Shown: positions 42,418-52,166 of the stretch, in pieces
Numbering within the stretch: the first letter of the stretch is position 1
How the letters are laid out: every line of letters starts with the position of its first letter
DNA from: Melioribacter roseus
Lineage (GTDB): Bacteria; Bacteroidota; Ignavibacteria; Ignavibacteriales; Melioribacteraceae
Assembly: GCA_020722085.1 (NCBI GenBank)
Contig: DYLN01000005.1
Coordinates: 1-57,531 of the forward strand
DNA: 57,531 bases
Reading direction: 5' to 3'
Translations under genes and position numbers: made by a program
Notes under the pieces: model-generated
The model's database searches: none
The model's input: the letters and a program-made list of their open reading frames with translations, nothing else
What the model was told of the DNA's origin: nothing

Positions 42418-45366
42418 ATGGATCTAAAAACAAGCAGAAGAATTTTGGGAGCGATTGTTTTCTTTGCTTCACTTATAACATATTATTTAACCGTCCAGCC
42501 TTCTGTTTCTTTCTGGGACTGCGGTGAATACCTTGCTACCGCATACAGACTTCAAATTCCACATCCACCGGGAGCACCATTGTTCCTTTTAATTGCCAGA
42601 CTATTTTCAATGTTTCCTATTGCGGAAAACATAGCTTTCCGTATGAATTTGATTTCTGTGCTGACAAGCGCAGGTGCAGTTTTAATGCTTTATTGGGTAA
42701 TTATAAAAGTTATTGAAAATTACCGCGGTAAAGAATACAAAACTTTCGCTGACGCTGTCGTAGTTTATCTTTCAGCTGCAATTGGTTCTCTTGCTTTTGC
42801 TTTTGCCTACATAACATGGTGGAATGCAGTTGAAACGGAAGTATACGCTACCAACACTTTCGTTTTTGCTGCTATTGTTTATCTTATGCTTATCTGGAAT
42901 GAAAGAGCAGACGAAATAGACAGTGAAAAATTCATATTGTTTATTGCATACCTTGTCGGTTTGTCCACAAGTTTAAGATTAATGGGTGCACTAACAACAA
43001 TTTCAATTGTAATGCTCATTATGTACCGCAAGTATGTTACCGATTATAATGAATTGAGGAAGTCAATTAATTACTTGCTTGTTCATCTCGGAATTTTGCT
43101 TTTGTTAGGTCTTATTTTATGGGGAAGTCAGACCCAAACAACGCCGCCATATCAGGAAGATTACAAAGCCTTTGACACAAGATTTGCTATGTTTATGCTT
43201 GCGGCTTCTGCTGTTTTTATAGCTGCATTCTGGAAGAAATTGATTCACCGCAATTCAATTTACGTAATTTTATTTGCCGGCAGTGTCTTGCTTACCTTAA
43301 TCTATCCTGGTATAGTAAGGTATCTTCCTAATTTAATTTCCAACCTTTCCGGAGGAACGAATAATTTAACTGCTATTGTTTGGATTGCAGTATTTCTTGC
43401 ACTTTTAATTTACGGTGTCTATTACAGTGCCAAAAATGATAAGAGAACATTAGGGTTAATTCTAAAATCCTTTCTGCTGATATTTCTAGGATTTATGTCA
43501 TACGGGGTAATAATTATCCGCTCAAATCTTAATCCTCCCATTAACGAAAATGCACCGAGTACTTTTAAAGAACTTGTTACTTACTTAAATAGAGAGCAGT
43601 ACGGTGAATGGCCTGTGTTTCAGAGAAGGTATACTACCGATGATAATCAGCGTGGTGTCTATACCAACTATTCAAGTGATTTGGATTTTCTGTGGAACTA
43701 CCAGATGAACCACATGATGACCCGTTATATTCTCTGGAATTTTGCCGGAAGAGAATCATGGGATCAGGACTCAGGAGTTAATGTCTGGCCATTTAACAGT
43801 GTTGCAAATCTAGTCGGGAAATTATTCGGCTTGCGTTTTGCCGGACCTGCTTCTAAATCATATTTCGGAATTCCATTTCTCATTGGCTTGATCGGTTTGT
43901 TTTATCATTTCCGGCGTGACTGGAAGATGGCATCGGTGTTTTTAGTTCTCTTTCTTATGATTACTTACATTACTGCTTATTATCAAAATCAACAAGAGCC
44001 GCAGCCGCGGGAAAGAATTAAATTTTACGGCACAATGTGTTTTATGTTTAGTATCTGGATATCTATCGGGCTGCACAGCATTATCGGATTGCTTCGGGAA
44101 AAAGTTAAGGTTAACTCTCTTCAAAAATTTGCACCAGTAATTGTTCTCGGATTAGGCTTTCTTCTTATACCATTTAGAATGTTTACTTCCAACTATTTTG
44201 AACAGGACAGATCAAAAGATTGGGTCCCGTGGGACTATGCATATAACTTATTGCAGAGTGTTGCACCAAATGCAGTTCTTTTCACCAACGGCGATAACGA
44301 TACATTCCCTCTCTGGTATTTGCAGGAAGTTGAAGGCGTAAGACGGGATGTGAGAGTAGCCTGCTTGAGTTTAATAAATACACCATGGTATATCAAGCAA
44401 TTGAAATATGAATCCCCTCACGGTTCTATGAAAGTTGATATGCAGATTACAGATAGGGAAATTGATAATATTGGCCCGGTAAGATGGGATCCTCAAACAA
44501 TAGAAATACCTGTTACGCCTGAGGATTATAAAAAATTCGGGGTTACAGATACTTCTATAACGAACAAAGGGAAAATTTCCTTTACGATGAAGAACACTTT
44601 AACATTTGGAGATATTAAAGCAATTAGAAATCAAGATATTGCCGTTCTTGCTGTTGTTAAAGGAACACAGTGGAGCCGACCGATATATTTTGCTACTACG
44701 TGCAGCGATGACAGCAGGATTGGTTTGGACGATTATTTAAAATTGGAGGGAATGGCGTATAGATTAGTCCCGTATAAGAGTAAATCCAGAGGAGATTTTA
44801 TTGATGACAATCTGATGTGGAAAAATATGGTAGAAGAAAATCCTAGTTACAGCAAAACTTACCATCCCGGTTTCAAATACCGCGGATTGAACGACAGTAC
44901 AATTTATTACGATGATAATCATTTGAGGATGCTGCAAAATTACAGAACTTTGTTTTTGAGACTTGCTTATGATTATCTTGATAAGAATGAAAAGCAGAAA
45001 GCAATTAAAGTGTTAGATACCATGCAGGAAAAAATGCCGGTCAATGTTATCCCTATGGATTACAGATTAATGTTCGACATGTCTAATTTTTACCTTGAAG
45101 CCGGTGATACTGTAAAATATAAACAAGCAGCCTTGAAAGTTGAAAAGAGTGCTCTCGAAGCGATGGAAAGAAATCCGAGAGATGTAGCTTCTTATTATAG
45201 TCCATACAGTATATTATTGCGTGTCTATGATAACCTGAAAGAATACGAAAAAGCAAAAGGTATCTTGCTGAAACTTGAGACGCTGTATCCCGGAGATAAC
45301 AGCATTAAAAATTTAATAACTCATTTCGACAGCTTAAGTACGGAACAGAAAAATAAATTGAAGTGA
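42418..45366 (+). CDS. DUF2723 membrane protein (glycosyltransferase-like)
   Basis: 982 residues. The N-terminal DUF2723 domain has the acidic loop SFWDCGEYLATAYRLQIPHPPGAPLFLL in the first external loop, followed by about ten membrane helices, like GT-C mannosyltransferases and human TMEM260. After residue about 600 a soluble periplasmic part follows with NGDNDTFPLWYLQEVEGVRRDV, ending in TPR-like repeats. In Bacteroidota such proteins may glycosylate exported proteins; that role is by family only. A terminator and a MITE follow. Confidence 0.85.
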   Translation: MDLKTSRRILGAIVFFASLITYYLTVQPSVSFWDCGEYLATAYRLQIPHPPGAPLFLLIARLFSMFPIAENIAFRMNLISVLTSAGAVLMLYWVIIKVIENYRGKEYKTFADAVVVYLSAAIGSLAFAFAYITWWNAVETEVYATNTFVFAAIVYLMLIWNERADEIDSEKFILFIAYLVGLSTSLRLMGALTTISIVMLIMYRKYVTDYNELRKSINYLLVHLGILLLLGLILWGSQTQTTPPYQEDYKAFDTRFAMFMLAASAVFIAAFWKKLIHRNSIYVILFAGSVLLTLIYPGIVRYLPNLISNLSGGTNNLTAIVWIAVFLALLIYGVYYSAKNDKRTLGLILKSFLLIFLGFMSYGVIIIRSNLNPPINENAPSTFKELVTYLNREQYGEWPVFQRRYTTDDNQRGVYTNYSSDLDFLWNYQMNHMMTRYILWNFAGRESWDQDSGVNVWPFNSVANLVGKLFGLRFAGPASKSYFGIPFLIGLIGLFYHFRRDWKMASVFLVLFLMITYITAYYQNQQEPQPRERIKFYGTMCFMFSIWISIGLHSIIGLLREKVKVNSLQKFAPVIVLGLGFLLIPFRMFTSNYFEQDRSKDWVPWDYAYNLLQSVAPNAVLFTNGDNDTFPLWYLQEVEGVRRDVRVACLSLINTPWYIKQLKYESPHGSMKVDMQITDREIDNIGPVRWDPQTIEIPVTPEDYKKFGVTDTSITNKGKISFTMKNTLTFGDIKAIRNQDIAVLAVVKGTQWSRPIYFATTCSDDSRIGLDDYLKLEGMAYRLVPYKSKSRGDFIDDNLMWKNMVEENPSYSKTYHPGFKYRGLNDSTIYYDDNHLRMLQNYRTLFLRLAYDYLDKNEKQKAIKVLDTMQEKMPVNVIPMDYRLMFDMSNFYLEAGDTVKYKQAALKVEKSALEAMERNPRDVASYYSPYSILLRVYDNLKEYEKAKGILLKLETLYPGDNSIKNLITHFDSLSTEQKNKLK

Positions 45367-45374
45367 TAATGTAC

Positions 45375-45495
45375 GAGGCTGACCAAAAAGTAGTTTTTTA
45401 TAGAACAATACCGCTAATAGCGCAGCTTGTCCCGTGTATTTTACGGGGAATTTTCTCGAATTATTTTTATTGATTTTTACTTTTTAGTCAGCCTC
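45375..45495. mobile_element. MITE, 121 bp with 18-bp terminal repeats
   Basis: GAGGCTGACCAAAAAGTA at 45375-45392 and its inverse at 45478-45495 (GAGGCTGACTAAAAAGTA read inward) differ at one position. The core is AT-rich with a CCCGT / ACGGG hairpin (45431-45447). No coding content. It sits between the DUF2723 stop and that gene's terminator. No clear target duplication is visible. Confidence 0.65.
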
Positions 45496-45498
45496 ATG

Positions 45499-45522
45499 GG
45501 GAAACTCTGTTTCCAGTTTTTT
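45499..45522 (+). terminator. Terminator of the DUF2723 gene
   Basis: GGAAAC-TCT-GTTTCC (45500-45514) followed by AG and TTTTTT. The MITE lies between this terminator and the gene. Confidence 0.6.
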
Positions 45523-45590
45523 AACCGAAGTAGAGCTTTATTTTTCAAGTCTCACTAAAGTCGACCGTTGCAATTTTTGTTCGCCCTCTG

Positions 45591-47387
45591 CTATTTTGCC
45601 TGCAGCTCAAGTTTTAATTTTAGCTTTTTACCGTCTCTTAGAACTGTTACGTCGACAGAATCGCCGGGGTTATATTTGCCTATAGCGTACATGAAATCAT
45701 AAATATTTCCGATATCTTTATTACCGAATTTAACAATGATATCGCCGGCTTTCATACCGCCTTTTTGGGCTGCTCCTCCTTCTGTTACGCCGGAAATTTT
45801 GTACCCTGTACCGTTATATCCAAATTCCGGAATTGTGCCGACTGAAACTTTTGAACTTCCGCCTCCTCTCATCTTTGGTTCTTCAACTTTTACAAAGTCG
45901 GGACGAGTGTTTTCGTTATCAATTGCATAGGCGATATTATAGACATAATTAACTACCTGTTCTTCGCCGATTAAATTTATTTTTTCTGCGTCATCCGAAG
46001 GTTTATGATAATCGGGATGCATGCCTGTGAAAAAGAAAAGTACTGGAATATTTTTGTTTGTAAATGCCTGATGATCGCTGCCGCCGGTTCCGGCATCGCT
46101 GAACTTTAATTCAAAATTATATTTGTTGTTTTCGTTTAATAAATCTTTCCAGCGTGAGGATGTTCCCGTGCCAATTACGGTCAGCTCATTTTTATCGCTT
46201 AGTCTTCCTATCATATCCATATTGAGCATTGCCACAATTTTATTAGTAGGCACTGGTGGATTATTAACGAAATATGTTGAGCCGAGTATCCCAAGTTCCT
46301 CGCCGGAAAAAGTTATAAAAATAATGCTTCTTTTTAGCTGCTGCTTTTGTGAAGCAAACTTTTCAGCGAGTTCAAGTACACCTGTAGTGCCTGAAGCATT
46401 ATCATCGGCGCCGTTGTGTATTTTGGGTGTTCTGCCTTTATACATGGATGCATATTTCATTTGATCAATACCAAGATGGTCGTAATGTCCGCCAATAATA
46501 ATGTACTCATCTTTTAAGAGCGGATCATTTCCTTCGAGGTATCCGGCAACATTCCTTCCAAAATTTTCTACTTCATGAACTTCGGTTTTAATTACTGCTT
46601 TTAGATTATCGTTAAAAGTAAACGAAGCCGGTTTTTTCTCGTTGTCTATTTTTTCCTGATAACGGGCAAAATCTAAACCTTGTTTTTTAAAGAGTTCATC
46701 AATTACGGATTTTTTTACGTTTAGGGCTGCGAAATCTTTAATTGCCGGTGCACCGTCGTATCTTAATTCCATTAATTCATCTGCATCGTTTTTAGGGGAG
46801 TGCCCGTTTACAAAAATGATTCCCACTGCGCCTTTATCTTTTGCAGTTGCCGCCTTTTGTCTGAAGGATGAATACATATCAAATTCTGTTGTAGAACTGT
46901 CATGTTCGGGATTGTAGCGCATGACGATTACAATTTTTCCTTTCACATTTAGTCCGGCATAATCGTCGTAATTCAATTTCGGGGCTGAAATTCCGTATCC
47001 TCCAAAAACGAGTCCCGCAGTTAAATTTGTTTTGCCGGAAAAAGGGGCGGTAATGTAGTCACTGTGTAATTTGTAATTTTTTATACCGGTAATAGAAAAA
47101 GAGTTGTGTGCAGTTATATTTAATTTTTCAATAAAAGGAAACTTCTGGAAATAGCTTCCTTCAAAAAGCGGTTTTAGACCGTAGGATTCGAACTGATCTT
47201 TTATGTATTCACTGACTTTTCGTATTTCACGGGAGCCTGTAAATCTTCCTTTAAATTGATCCGAGGCAATGTAAAATATCTGTGCCTTAATATCTTTGGC
47301 TGTTATTTGAGGATCTGACCATGTCTTTTGTGCTGTAGTGTAAGATGAGGCAAAAACAAGGAGTAATAAAACCATTAACTTTTTCAT
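45591..47387 (-). CDS. Secreted M28 metallopeptidase with PA and PDZ domains
   Basis: 598 residues, signal peptide (MVLLLLVFASSYTTAQ). A PA-type insert is seen near residues 120-215 (VKGKIVIVMRYN, GAVGIIFVNGHSP). The M28 peptidase follows with zinc ligands in GGHYDHLG, NGADDNASGTTGV, GEELGILGS, MLNMDMIGR and GGSDHQAF. The C-terminal about 90 residues are a PDZ domain (GYKISGVTEGGAAQKGGMKAGDIIV). It degrades peptides in the periplasm or outside. It is secreted, so it is not the missing LysK, which acts in the cytosol. Confidence 0.9.
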   Translation of the reverse strand: MKKLMVLLLLVFASSYTTAQKTWSDPQITAKDIKAQIFYIASDQFKGRFTGSREIRKVSEYIKDQFESYGLKPLFEGSYFQKFPFIEKLNITAHNSFSITGIKNYKLHSDYITAPFSGKTNLTAGLVFGGYGISAPKLNYDDYAGLNVKGKIVIVMRYNPEHDSSTTEFDMYSSFRQKAATAKDKGAVGIIFVNGHSPKNDADELMELRYDGAPAIKDFAALNVKKSVIDELFKKQGLDFARYQEKIDNEKKPASFTFNDNLKAVIKTEVHEVENFGRNVAGYLEGNDPLLKDEYIIIGGHYDHLGIDQMKYASMYKGRTPKIHNGADDNASGTTGVLELAEKFASQKQQLKRSIIFITFSGEELGILGSTYFVNNPPVPTNKIVAMLNMDMIGRLSDKNELTVIGTGTSSRWKDLLNENNKYNFELKFSDAGTGGSDHQAFTNKNIPVLFFFTGMHPDYHKPSDDAEKINLIGEEQVVNYVYNIAYAIDNENTRPDFVKVEEPKMRGGGSSKVSVGTIPEFGYNGTGYKISGVTEGGAAQKGGMKAGDIIVKFGNKDIGNIYDFMYAIGKYNPGDSVDVTVLRDGKKLKLKLELQAK

Positions 47388-47431
47388 AGAAAACCCCAGT
47401 TGCTTAAATCAATGATACAGCAAAAATAAAT

Positions 47432-48163
47432 TTATTCTGGCAAATGAACCAAGAAATATTTTTTTGCTGTTTTGCCTATTTGAATTGCCTGAGCAATAGT
47501 CATGTGAAGATCGGTTTTTTCTTCATCTTCTGCGCCGGCTTCAATAATTGCGAGGTCGGAATCCTTAGCAAATTTCGCAAGGTTATCACAATAAGCTGTA
47601 TCTCCGCCGTAGCAGATTGATTTATTATCATAAAAGAATTTGTATCCTATTGAGGGTACTGCCACCGATGACGAACCGTCGTCTCCCGGCTCTCTGTGGT
47701 TAACTTTGAACGGTTTTATTCGAACGGATTTTCTCGTAAAAGAACTTTGTTTGTCAATTTTTATTAATTGGATTTTGTATGTCAACTCTTTTGAGTAAAC
47801 ATCTAAAAATGCTTTATAAATGCTTTCAATTTCAATACAGCCTTTCGGGAAATAAATCCTAAGAGATTCCTTTCTTTTCAAAACAGACATATAGGTAAGG
47901 AGCGACCAAATTCCGCCGATGTGATCATGATGACCATGACTGATAAAAATATCGGAAATTTTCATTATTGAATTTGCGCCGACATCTTTGTTGAGATCGC
48001 GGAGTATTCCGTCGCCGGGGTCAATAACAAATGTGGAGTTGTTTGTTGTAAGCAAAATTCCGGTTGCAACGTTGGGAGTCGAACTATATATTTTTATATA
48101 AAAGTCGTCCTGCTGCCATATCAGCGGGTACTGGTTTTTAAAGTAATATTTGTCCTTTTTCAT
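47432..48163 (-). CDS. MBL-fold (RNase Z-like) metallohydrolase
   Basis: 243 residues from the ATG at 48163. An open frame runs further to 48232 inside feoB but adds a region with no homology to the fold. The metal-binding HGHHDHIGG is near residue 78, and a final His is in DLHMTIAQAI near 223. The fold resembles RNase Z and beta-CASP-free lactamases; the substrate is unknown. It follows feoB by 10 bases on the same strand, so it is likely cotranscribed with the iron genes. Confidence 0.8.
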   Translation of the reverse strand: MKKDKYYFKNQYPLIWQQDDFYIKIYSSTPNVATGILLTTNNSTFVIDPGDGILRDLNKDVGANSIMKISDIFISHGHHDHIGGIWSLLTYMSVLKRKESLRIYFPKGCIEIESIYKAFLDVYSKELTYKIQLIKIDKQSSFTRKSVRIKPFKVNHREPGDDGSSSVAVPSIGYKFFYDNKSICYGGDTAYCDNLAKFAKDSDLAIIEAGAEDEEKTDLHMTIAQAIQIGKTAKKYFLVHLPE

Positions 48164-48173
48164 AAAAAATAAA

Positions 48174-50204
48174 TTAGATAAGAATTTGTGCAACAATACC
48201 ACCGACAAGAAAAGCAACAATCCATGTTCCAAACCAAATGCTCAAACCTTCTTTCCAGCCTCTTTCTTTTAACATAATCACAAACGATGCAATACATGGC
48301 ACAAATAATGTGATTGTTATAATAGCTACAGTAATTTGATTTATTGTTAATTTCATATCGAATAAACCGGCAGCACCAAAATCCCTTCTTACAATTCCCA
48401 TAACAAAAGCGTTAGCTGCTTCTCTTGGGAGTTTTAGCCATGCGGTTGTTAAGGGTGCTAAAATATCCTGCCATACAGTAAGCAGACCAGTTATCTGCAT
48501 AATTCCTACCGCAAGAGCGCCAACAAAAAACCAGAAGCCGGCTTCTTTCATAAAACCAATGGTTCTGTAATAAGTCTTTTTCAAAATGTTTTTTGCTCTA
48601 GGGAATTGCATTACCGGTAAATCAATCAGCAACGGTGAGCTTTCTCCCGGGAGCATTTTATTTAAAATTGTCGACAAAGCAACAAGCACACTAAAAATAA
48701 CAGAGACATAAATAAGAAGCGGAGCCAAGCCTGCTCCGGTTAAAAGAATAGTAATAACAGCAAGCTGTGCAGAACACGGAATAACAAACTGAAGTATAGC
48801 AGTAACAATTGTTTTTTCTCTATTAGTTCCGAGAATTCTTGTAGTAATATTTGCCATTGTAACGCAGCCGAAACCAAGCATGATCGGAATAACTGCTTTT
48901 CCGTTTAATCCAAGTTTGTTGAATGTTCGGTCTAACATTGTTGCCAGCCGCGGCAGATAACCGCTGTCTTCCAAAAATGCCATAACAAGATAAAATGCAG
49001 TTACAAGCGGAAGCAAAAGAAAAATCAAATAAGTTGTAGTCATTGTTACTACGCCGAACTCACCGAAAAATAATTTTACAATTGGATTCTGAAAATGAAA
49101 TGTGGTAATGGCTTCGGGCTGTCTGGAAACGATCTCAAATTCTTTTTTTAATGTCGGGAGTTTATTCATTCCTTCTGGGAAACTGAAGTCTTTTTGTGTA
49201 GTAATATTTTGTGCGGCATCTGGGACCTCAACATTAATTTCTACCGGAGTTAAATCGGCGACAAACGATTTAACATAATATTCGAATACACCTTTGCCTA
49301 AAGTATTTTCAGTATAATTAGTAAGTGTTTGAGAGACAAAATCACCAATAAAGAAATAGACAAGAACGAGCATGAATAAAAGAATCGGGATTCCGGTCAG
49401 CGGATTTAAGGATAGCCTGCCAAGCTTGTTAAAAAATTCACCTTTTTTAGAATCTTCATATTCAACTTGGTCAACAATTTCGTTGACTTTATTTCTTCTG
49501 CTGATATATAGTTTTTCTCTTTCATTGGCAGTGCCTGCCGGGATATTGTTTATTCGTGCAATTTCTTCATCGCCTTCGAGAACTAACAGTGCTTCGGCTC
49601 GCGAATTTGTTTTTTCAACAGCCTCTTCTATCATGAAACTGATATCAAGCTGCTGGTGTCCGGTTCGTGCATTTTCAATGGCGTAATCAAGTTTGTCAAA
49701 TCCCAAGTTATTAATTGCTGCCGTTTCAATAACTTCAACCCCCAATAACCCGCTCAATTTTTGTACATCTATTTTGATTTTTCTTTTCTTAACCTCATCT
49801 GAAAAGTTTAACAGCACGGAAATCTTTTTTCCCATTTCAATTAACTGCATTGTGAGAAAGAGATCTCTTTCCAGATGAAGTGAATTGACAACATTTAAAA
49901 TTCTGTCTGCAGAAAGAATTATATCACGGGCTACTTTTTCTTCTTCATTGAAAGAGCCAACACCGTAAACTCCCGGCGTATCGTAAATTTCCCTGCCTTT
50001 ATAATGGCTTTTCGTAATTGAAACGGTAGTGCCCGGAAAGTTTGAAACATCGACATACATTCCGCTAAGGTGATTGAAAAAACATGATTTGCCAACATTT
50101 GGATTTCCAACAAGAACTACTTTTTCGGTCTTTACCAGTAGGGATGATAGATCAATACTGTTTATTTTATTCTGCCTGTCAACAATTAAATTATCAGTCT
50201 TCAT
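48174..50204 (-). CDS. feoB: Ferrous iron transporter FeoB
   Basis: 676 residues. The N-terminal GTPase has G1 GNPNVGKS near residue 32, G2 and G3 in NFPGTTVSIT and YDTPGVYG, and a helical GDI-like part. The membrane part has Gate and core motifs such as GFGCVTMANITTR, CSAQLAVI and FVPCIAS. It imports ferrous iron across the inner membrane. It lies 7 bases after feoA and belongs to a fur-feoA-feoB operon. Confidence 0.93.
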   Translation of the reverse strand: MKTDNLIVDRQNKINSIDLSSLLVKTEKVVLVGNPNVGKSCFFNHLSGMYVDVSNFPGTTVSITKSHYKGREIYDTPGVYGVGSFNEEEKVARDIILSADRILNVVNSLHLERDLFLTMQLIEMGKKISVLLNFSDEVKKRKIKIDVQKLSGLLGVEVIETAAINNLGFDKLDYAIENARTGHQQLDISFMIEEAVEKTNSRAEALLVLEGDEEIARINNIPAGTANEREKLYISRRNKVNEIVDQVEYEDSKKGEFFNKLGRLSLNPLTGIPILLFMLVLVYFFIGDFVSQTLTNYTENTLGKGVFEYYVKSFVADLTPVEINVEVPDAAQNITTQKDFSFPEGMNKLPTLKKEFEIVSRQPEAITTFHFQNPIVKLFFGEFGVVTMTTTYLIFLLLPLVTAFYLVMAFLEDSGYLPRLATMLDRTFNKLGLNGKAVIPIMLGFGCVTMANITTRILGTNREKTIVTAILQFVIPCSAQLAVITILLTGAGLAPLLIYVSVIFSVLVALSTILNKMLPGESSPLLIDLPVMQFPRAKNILKKTYYRTIGFMKEAGFWFFVGALAVGIMQITGLLTVWQDILAPLTTAWLKLPREAANAFVMGIVRRDFGAAGLFDMKLTINQITVAIITITLFVPCIASFVIMLKERGWKEGLSIWFGTWIVAFLVGGIVAQILI

Positions 50205-50211
50205 GTTAACC

Positions 50212-50442
50212 TTATTTAAGAGATATCTTTATTTTTTTTGCCAGTTCCACACCAATAGCAATTTCCTGTCTGTTCTTTTGAACTATAACGGTTCCGCCGG
50301 GTAATCTTTCAATGCATTTAACTACATCCCCTTCGGTAATTCCCAGCCTGATAAGCTGGGCTTTAGTTTCTCCTGAAGGCAGCGAAATAACAATTAATGC
50401 AGAACCTTTTTTTGCTTTATCTAATGTTATGTTTTGTGTCAA
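50212..50442 (-). CDS. feoA: FeoA, SH3-like partner of FeoB
   Basis: 76 residues with TTG start. The SH3-like fold is seen in LIRLGITEGDVVKCIERLPGG and EIAIGVELAKKIKI. It supports FeoB function. The start lies inside the end of the fur gene (26-base overlap). Confidence 0.9.
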   Translation of the reverse strand: MTQNITLDKAKKGSALIVISLPSGETKAQLIRLGITEGDVVKCIERLPGGTVIVQKNRQEIAIGVELAKKIKISLK

Positions 50443-50887
50443 GTTTGTTTTTACACGTATCTGATTTTAAACAATTGCCGAAAATATTGAACGAATATCC
50501 TGATACTTCGAAGCCGAGTTCTCTGGATATCTCGTCAACTATTTTTGCGATCTTCGAATTTGTGAATTCCTTTATTGCGCCGCAGTTTGTGCAAATTAAA
50601 TGATCGTGGTTCTTTCTTCCGTAATTAGATTCATATCTGCTTTTATGTTCGCCAAAATTTCTTTTTGATAAAAGGTCACATTGGGCGAGCAGTTCCAGTG
50701 TGTTATAAACTGTTGCACGGGAAATATTAGAGTGCTCACTTTTCATCTTTACATATAATTCATCGGCGCCAAAATGTCCGTCGTAACCCAATGCATAATC
50801 CATTACTTCGAATCTTTCAGGAGTTATTCTGTGTTTTTCCTTTTTAAGGAATTTTTCGAATTCCTCTCTTGCCTTTTGATTTTTCAA
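50417..50887 (-). CDS. fur: Fur-family iron/peroxide regulator
   Basis: 156 residues with TTG start. The winged helix is near residues 20-80 (RITPERFEVMDYAL, ISRATVYNTLELL); the metal sites are HDHLICTNCG and the second Cys pair near the C-terminus (NCLKSDTCKN). Whether it senses iron (Fur) or peroxide (PerR) is not clear: it is cotranscribed with feoAB but divergent from two peroxiredoxin genes. A dyad operator-like sequence lies 22 bases upstream. Confidence 0.88.
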   Translation of the reverse strand: MKNQKAREEFEKFLKKEKHRITPERFEVMDYALGYDGHFGADELYVKMKSEHSNISRATVYNTLELLAQCDLLSKRNFGEHKSRYESNYGRKNHDHLICTNCGAIKEFTNSKIAKIVDEISRELGFEVSGYSFNIFGNCLKSDTCKNKLDTKHNIR

Positions 50888-50908
50888 AGCTTTTTTTTAT
50901 ATAATTAT

Positions 50909-50923
50909 TTAGATTTAGTCTAC
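50909..50923. promoter_or_regulatory. Candidate Fur/PerR-family operator
   Basis: TTAGATT-T-AGTCTAC is a 7-1-7 imperfect dyad (5 of 7 positions match) in the fur/peroxiredoxin divergent region, 22 bases before the fur start. Fur-family boxes have this symmetry. The assignment is by shape only. Confidence 0.35.
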
Positions 50924-51153
50924 ATAAAATTAGAAATGTGCAGCATCAAAAGCAAATCTGCATGTCCTTTTTTAGTCTATGGTCAAAAATATGCATATTT
51001 TGATTTCTTTAATTTCTTTATAAAATAGGGTATTTTTTCATTAAGATTTTTAGTAAAGTAAATATTTGATAACGTAAGAATTTAATTTAAGGTAAAAATT
51101 CATCATCATTTAAAAAAATGAACTGAAACCATAATTATAGAAAGGAGTAATTT

Positions 51154-51636
51154 ATGCAGTTGAAAGTTGGAGATATAGCACCCGATTTTACATTAAAAAA
51201 CTACAATCACGAACCGGTTTCTTTAAGCCAATTTAAGGGAAAAAGTAATGTTGTTCTGTTGTTCTTCCCAGCTGTAGGAAGTTCCGTTTGTGAAAAAGAA
51301 CTTTGCACAACAAGAGACAGCATGAAAGATTACGATAATCTTAATGCTGCAGTTTTAGCTGTTAGTGTTGACAGTCCCTTTGCTCAAAAGTTGTGGGCTA
51401 ACATACATAAATTTAATTTTACAATTCTAAGTGATTTTAATAAACAAGTAGCACCGGCTTACGGAGCTTTTTACGATGTATGGCTTCCCGACAAAGCTAA
51501 CTTGAAAGGAGTTGCAAAAAGAGCTGCATTTGTAATAGATAAAAATGGCGTTATTCAATATGCCGAAGTGCTGGAAGTTGCCGGTAATGAGCCGAACTAT
51601 AATGCAATACAAGAAACATTAAAAAAACTGAACTAG
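51154..51636 (+). CDS. Peroxiredoxin (AhpC/TSA superfamily)
   Basis: 160-residue thiol peroxidase. The peroxidatic Cys46 is in FFPAVGSSVCEKELC and Cys51 may resolve it, as in Bcp/PrxQ enzymes. The Arg near residue 123 (KRAAFVIDKNGVIQYAEV) completes the active site. It reduces hydrogen peroxide or organic peroxides with thioredoxin-type donors. Divergent from fur, with an AAAGGAG site. Followed after 65 bases by a second peroxiredoxin. Confidence 0.88.
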   Translation: MQLKVGDIAPDFTLKNYNHEPVSLSQFKGKSNVVLLFFPAVGSSVCEKELCTTRDSMKDYDNLNAAVLAVSVDSPFAQKLWANIHKFNFTILSDFNKQVAPAYGAFYDVWLPDKANLKGVAKRAAFVIDKNGVIQYAEVLEVAGNEPNYNAIQETLKKLN

Positions 51637-51701
51637 AACACCTATTTTTCGAAGGGGATGTCTTAACATTTAGCTGCCCCTTATTTCTTAAAGGAGAATA
51701 A

Positions 51702-52163
51702 ATGATTGAAGAAAGCAAAAAAGCACCTTCGTTTACTTTAATCGATGATAATGGGAAAAGAGTTTCGTTAAAAGATTATGCAGGCAAAAAAATAGTTCTT
51801 TATTTTTATCCCAAAGATATGACTTCCGGCTGCACAAAAGAAGCTTGTGATTTCCGCGACTCATTTCCGAACTTCAAAAAAATCAATGCTGTGATTTTAG
51901 GTGTTAGCCCGGATTCCGCAGTTTCACATAAAAAATTTAAACAAAAATATAATCTGCCGTTTACTCTCTTAAGTGATGAATCGAAAAAGGTTTTGCAAAA
52001 CTATGGTGTCTGGAAAGAAAAAAGCATGTATGGAAAAAAATATATGGGAGTAGAAAGAACCACTGTCATAATTGATGAGAAAGGCGTAGTACGAAAAATC
52101 TTTGAGAAAGTTAAAGTGCCCGGACATGTTGAGGAAGTTATAGAAGCATTAGAAGAAAAATAA
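51702..52163 (+). CDS. bcp: Thioredoxin-dependent thiol peroxidase (Bcp/PrxQ)
   Basis: 153 residues. YPKDMTSGCTKEACDFRD gives the peroxidatic Cys44 and resolving Cys49. ERTTVIIDEKGVVRKIFEKV is the C-terminal family motif. Cotranscribed with the pterin genes that follow after 3 bases. Confidence 0.9.
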   Translation: MIEESKKAPSFTLIDDNGKRVSLKDYAGKKIVLYFYPKDMTSGCTKEACDFRDSFPNFKKINAVILGVSPDSAVSHKKFKQKYNLPFTLLSDESKKVLQNYGVWKEKSMYGKKYMGVERTTVIIDEKGVVRKIFEKVKVPGHVEEVIEALEEK

Positions 52164-52166
52164 ACC

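Noticed and set aside
45591-47387. The metallopeptidase as the missing LysK
   Set aside because: It has a signal peptide, PA and PDZ domains and belongs to M28, whereas LysK is a cytosolic M20-type enzyme.
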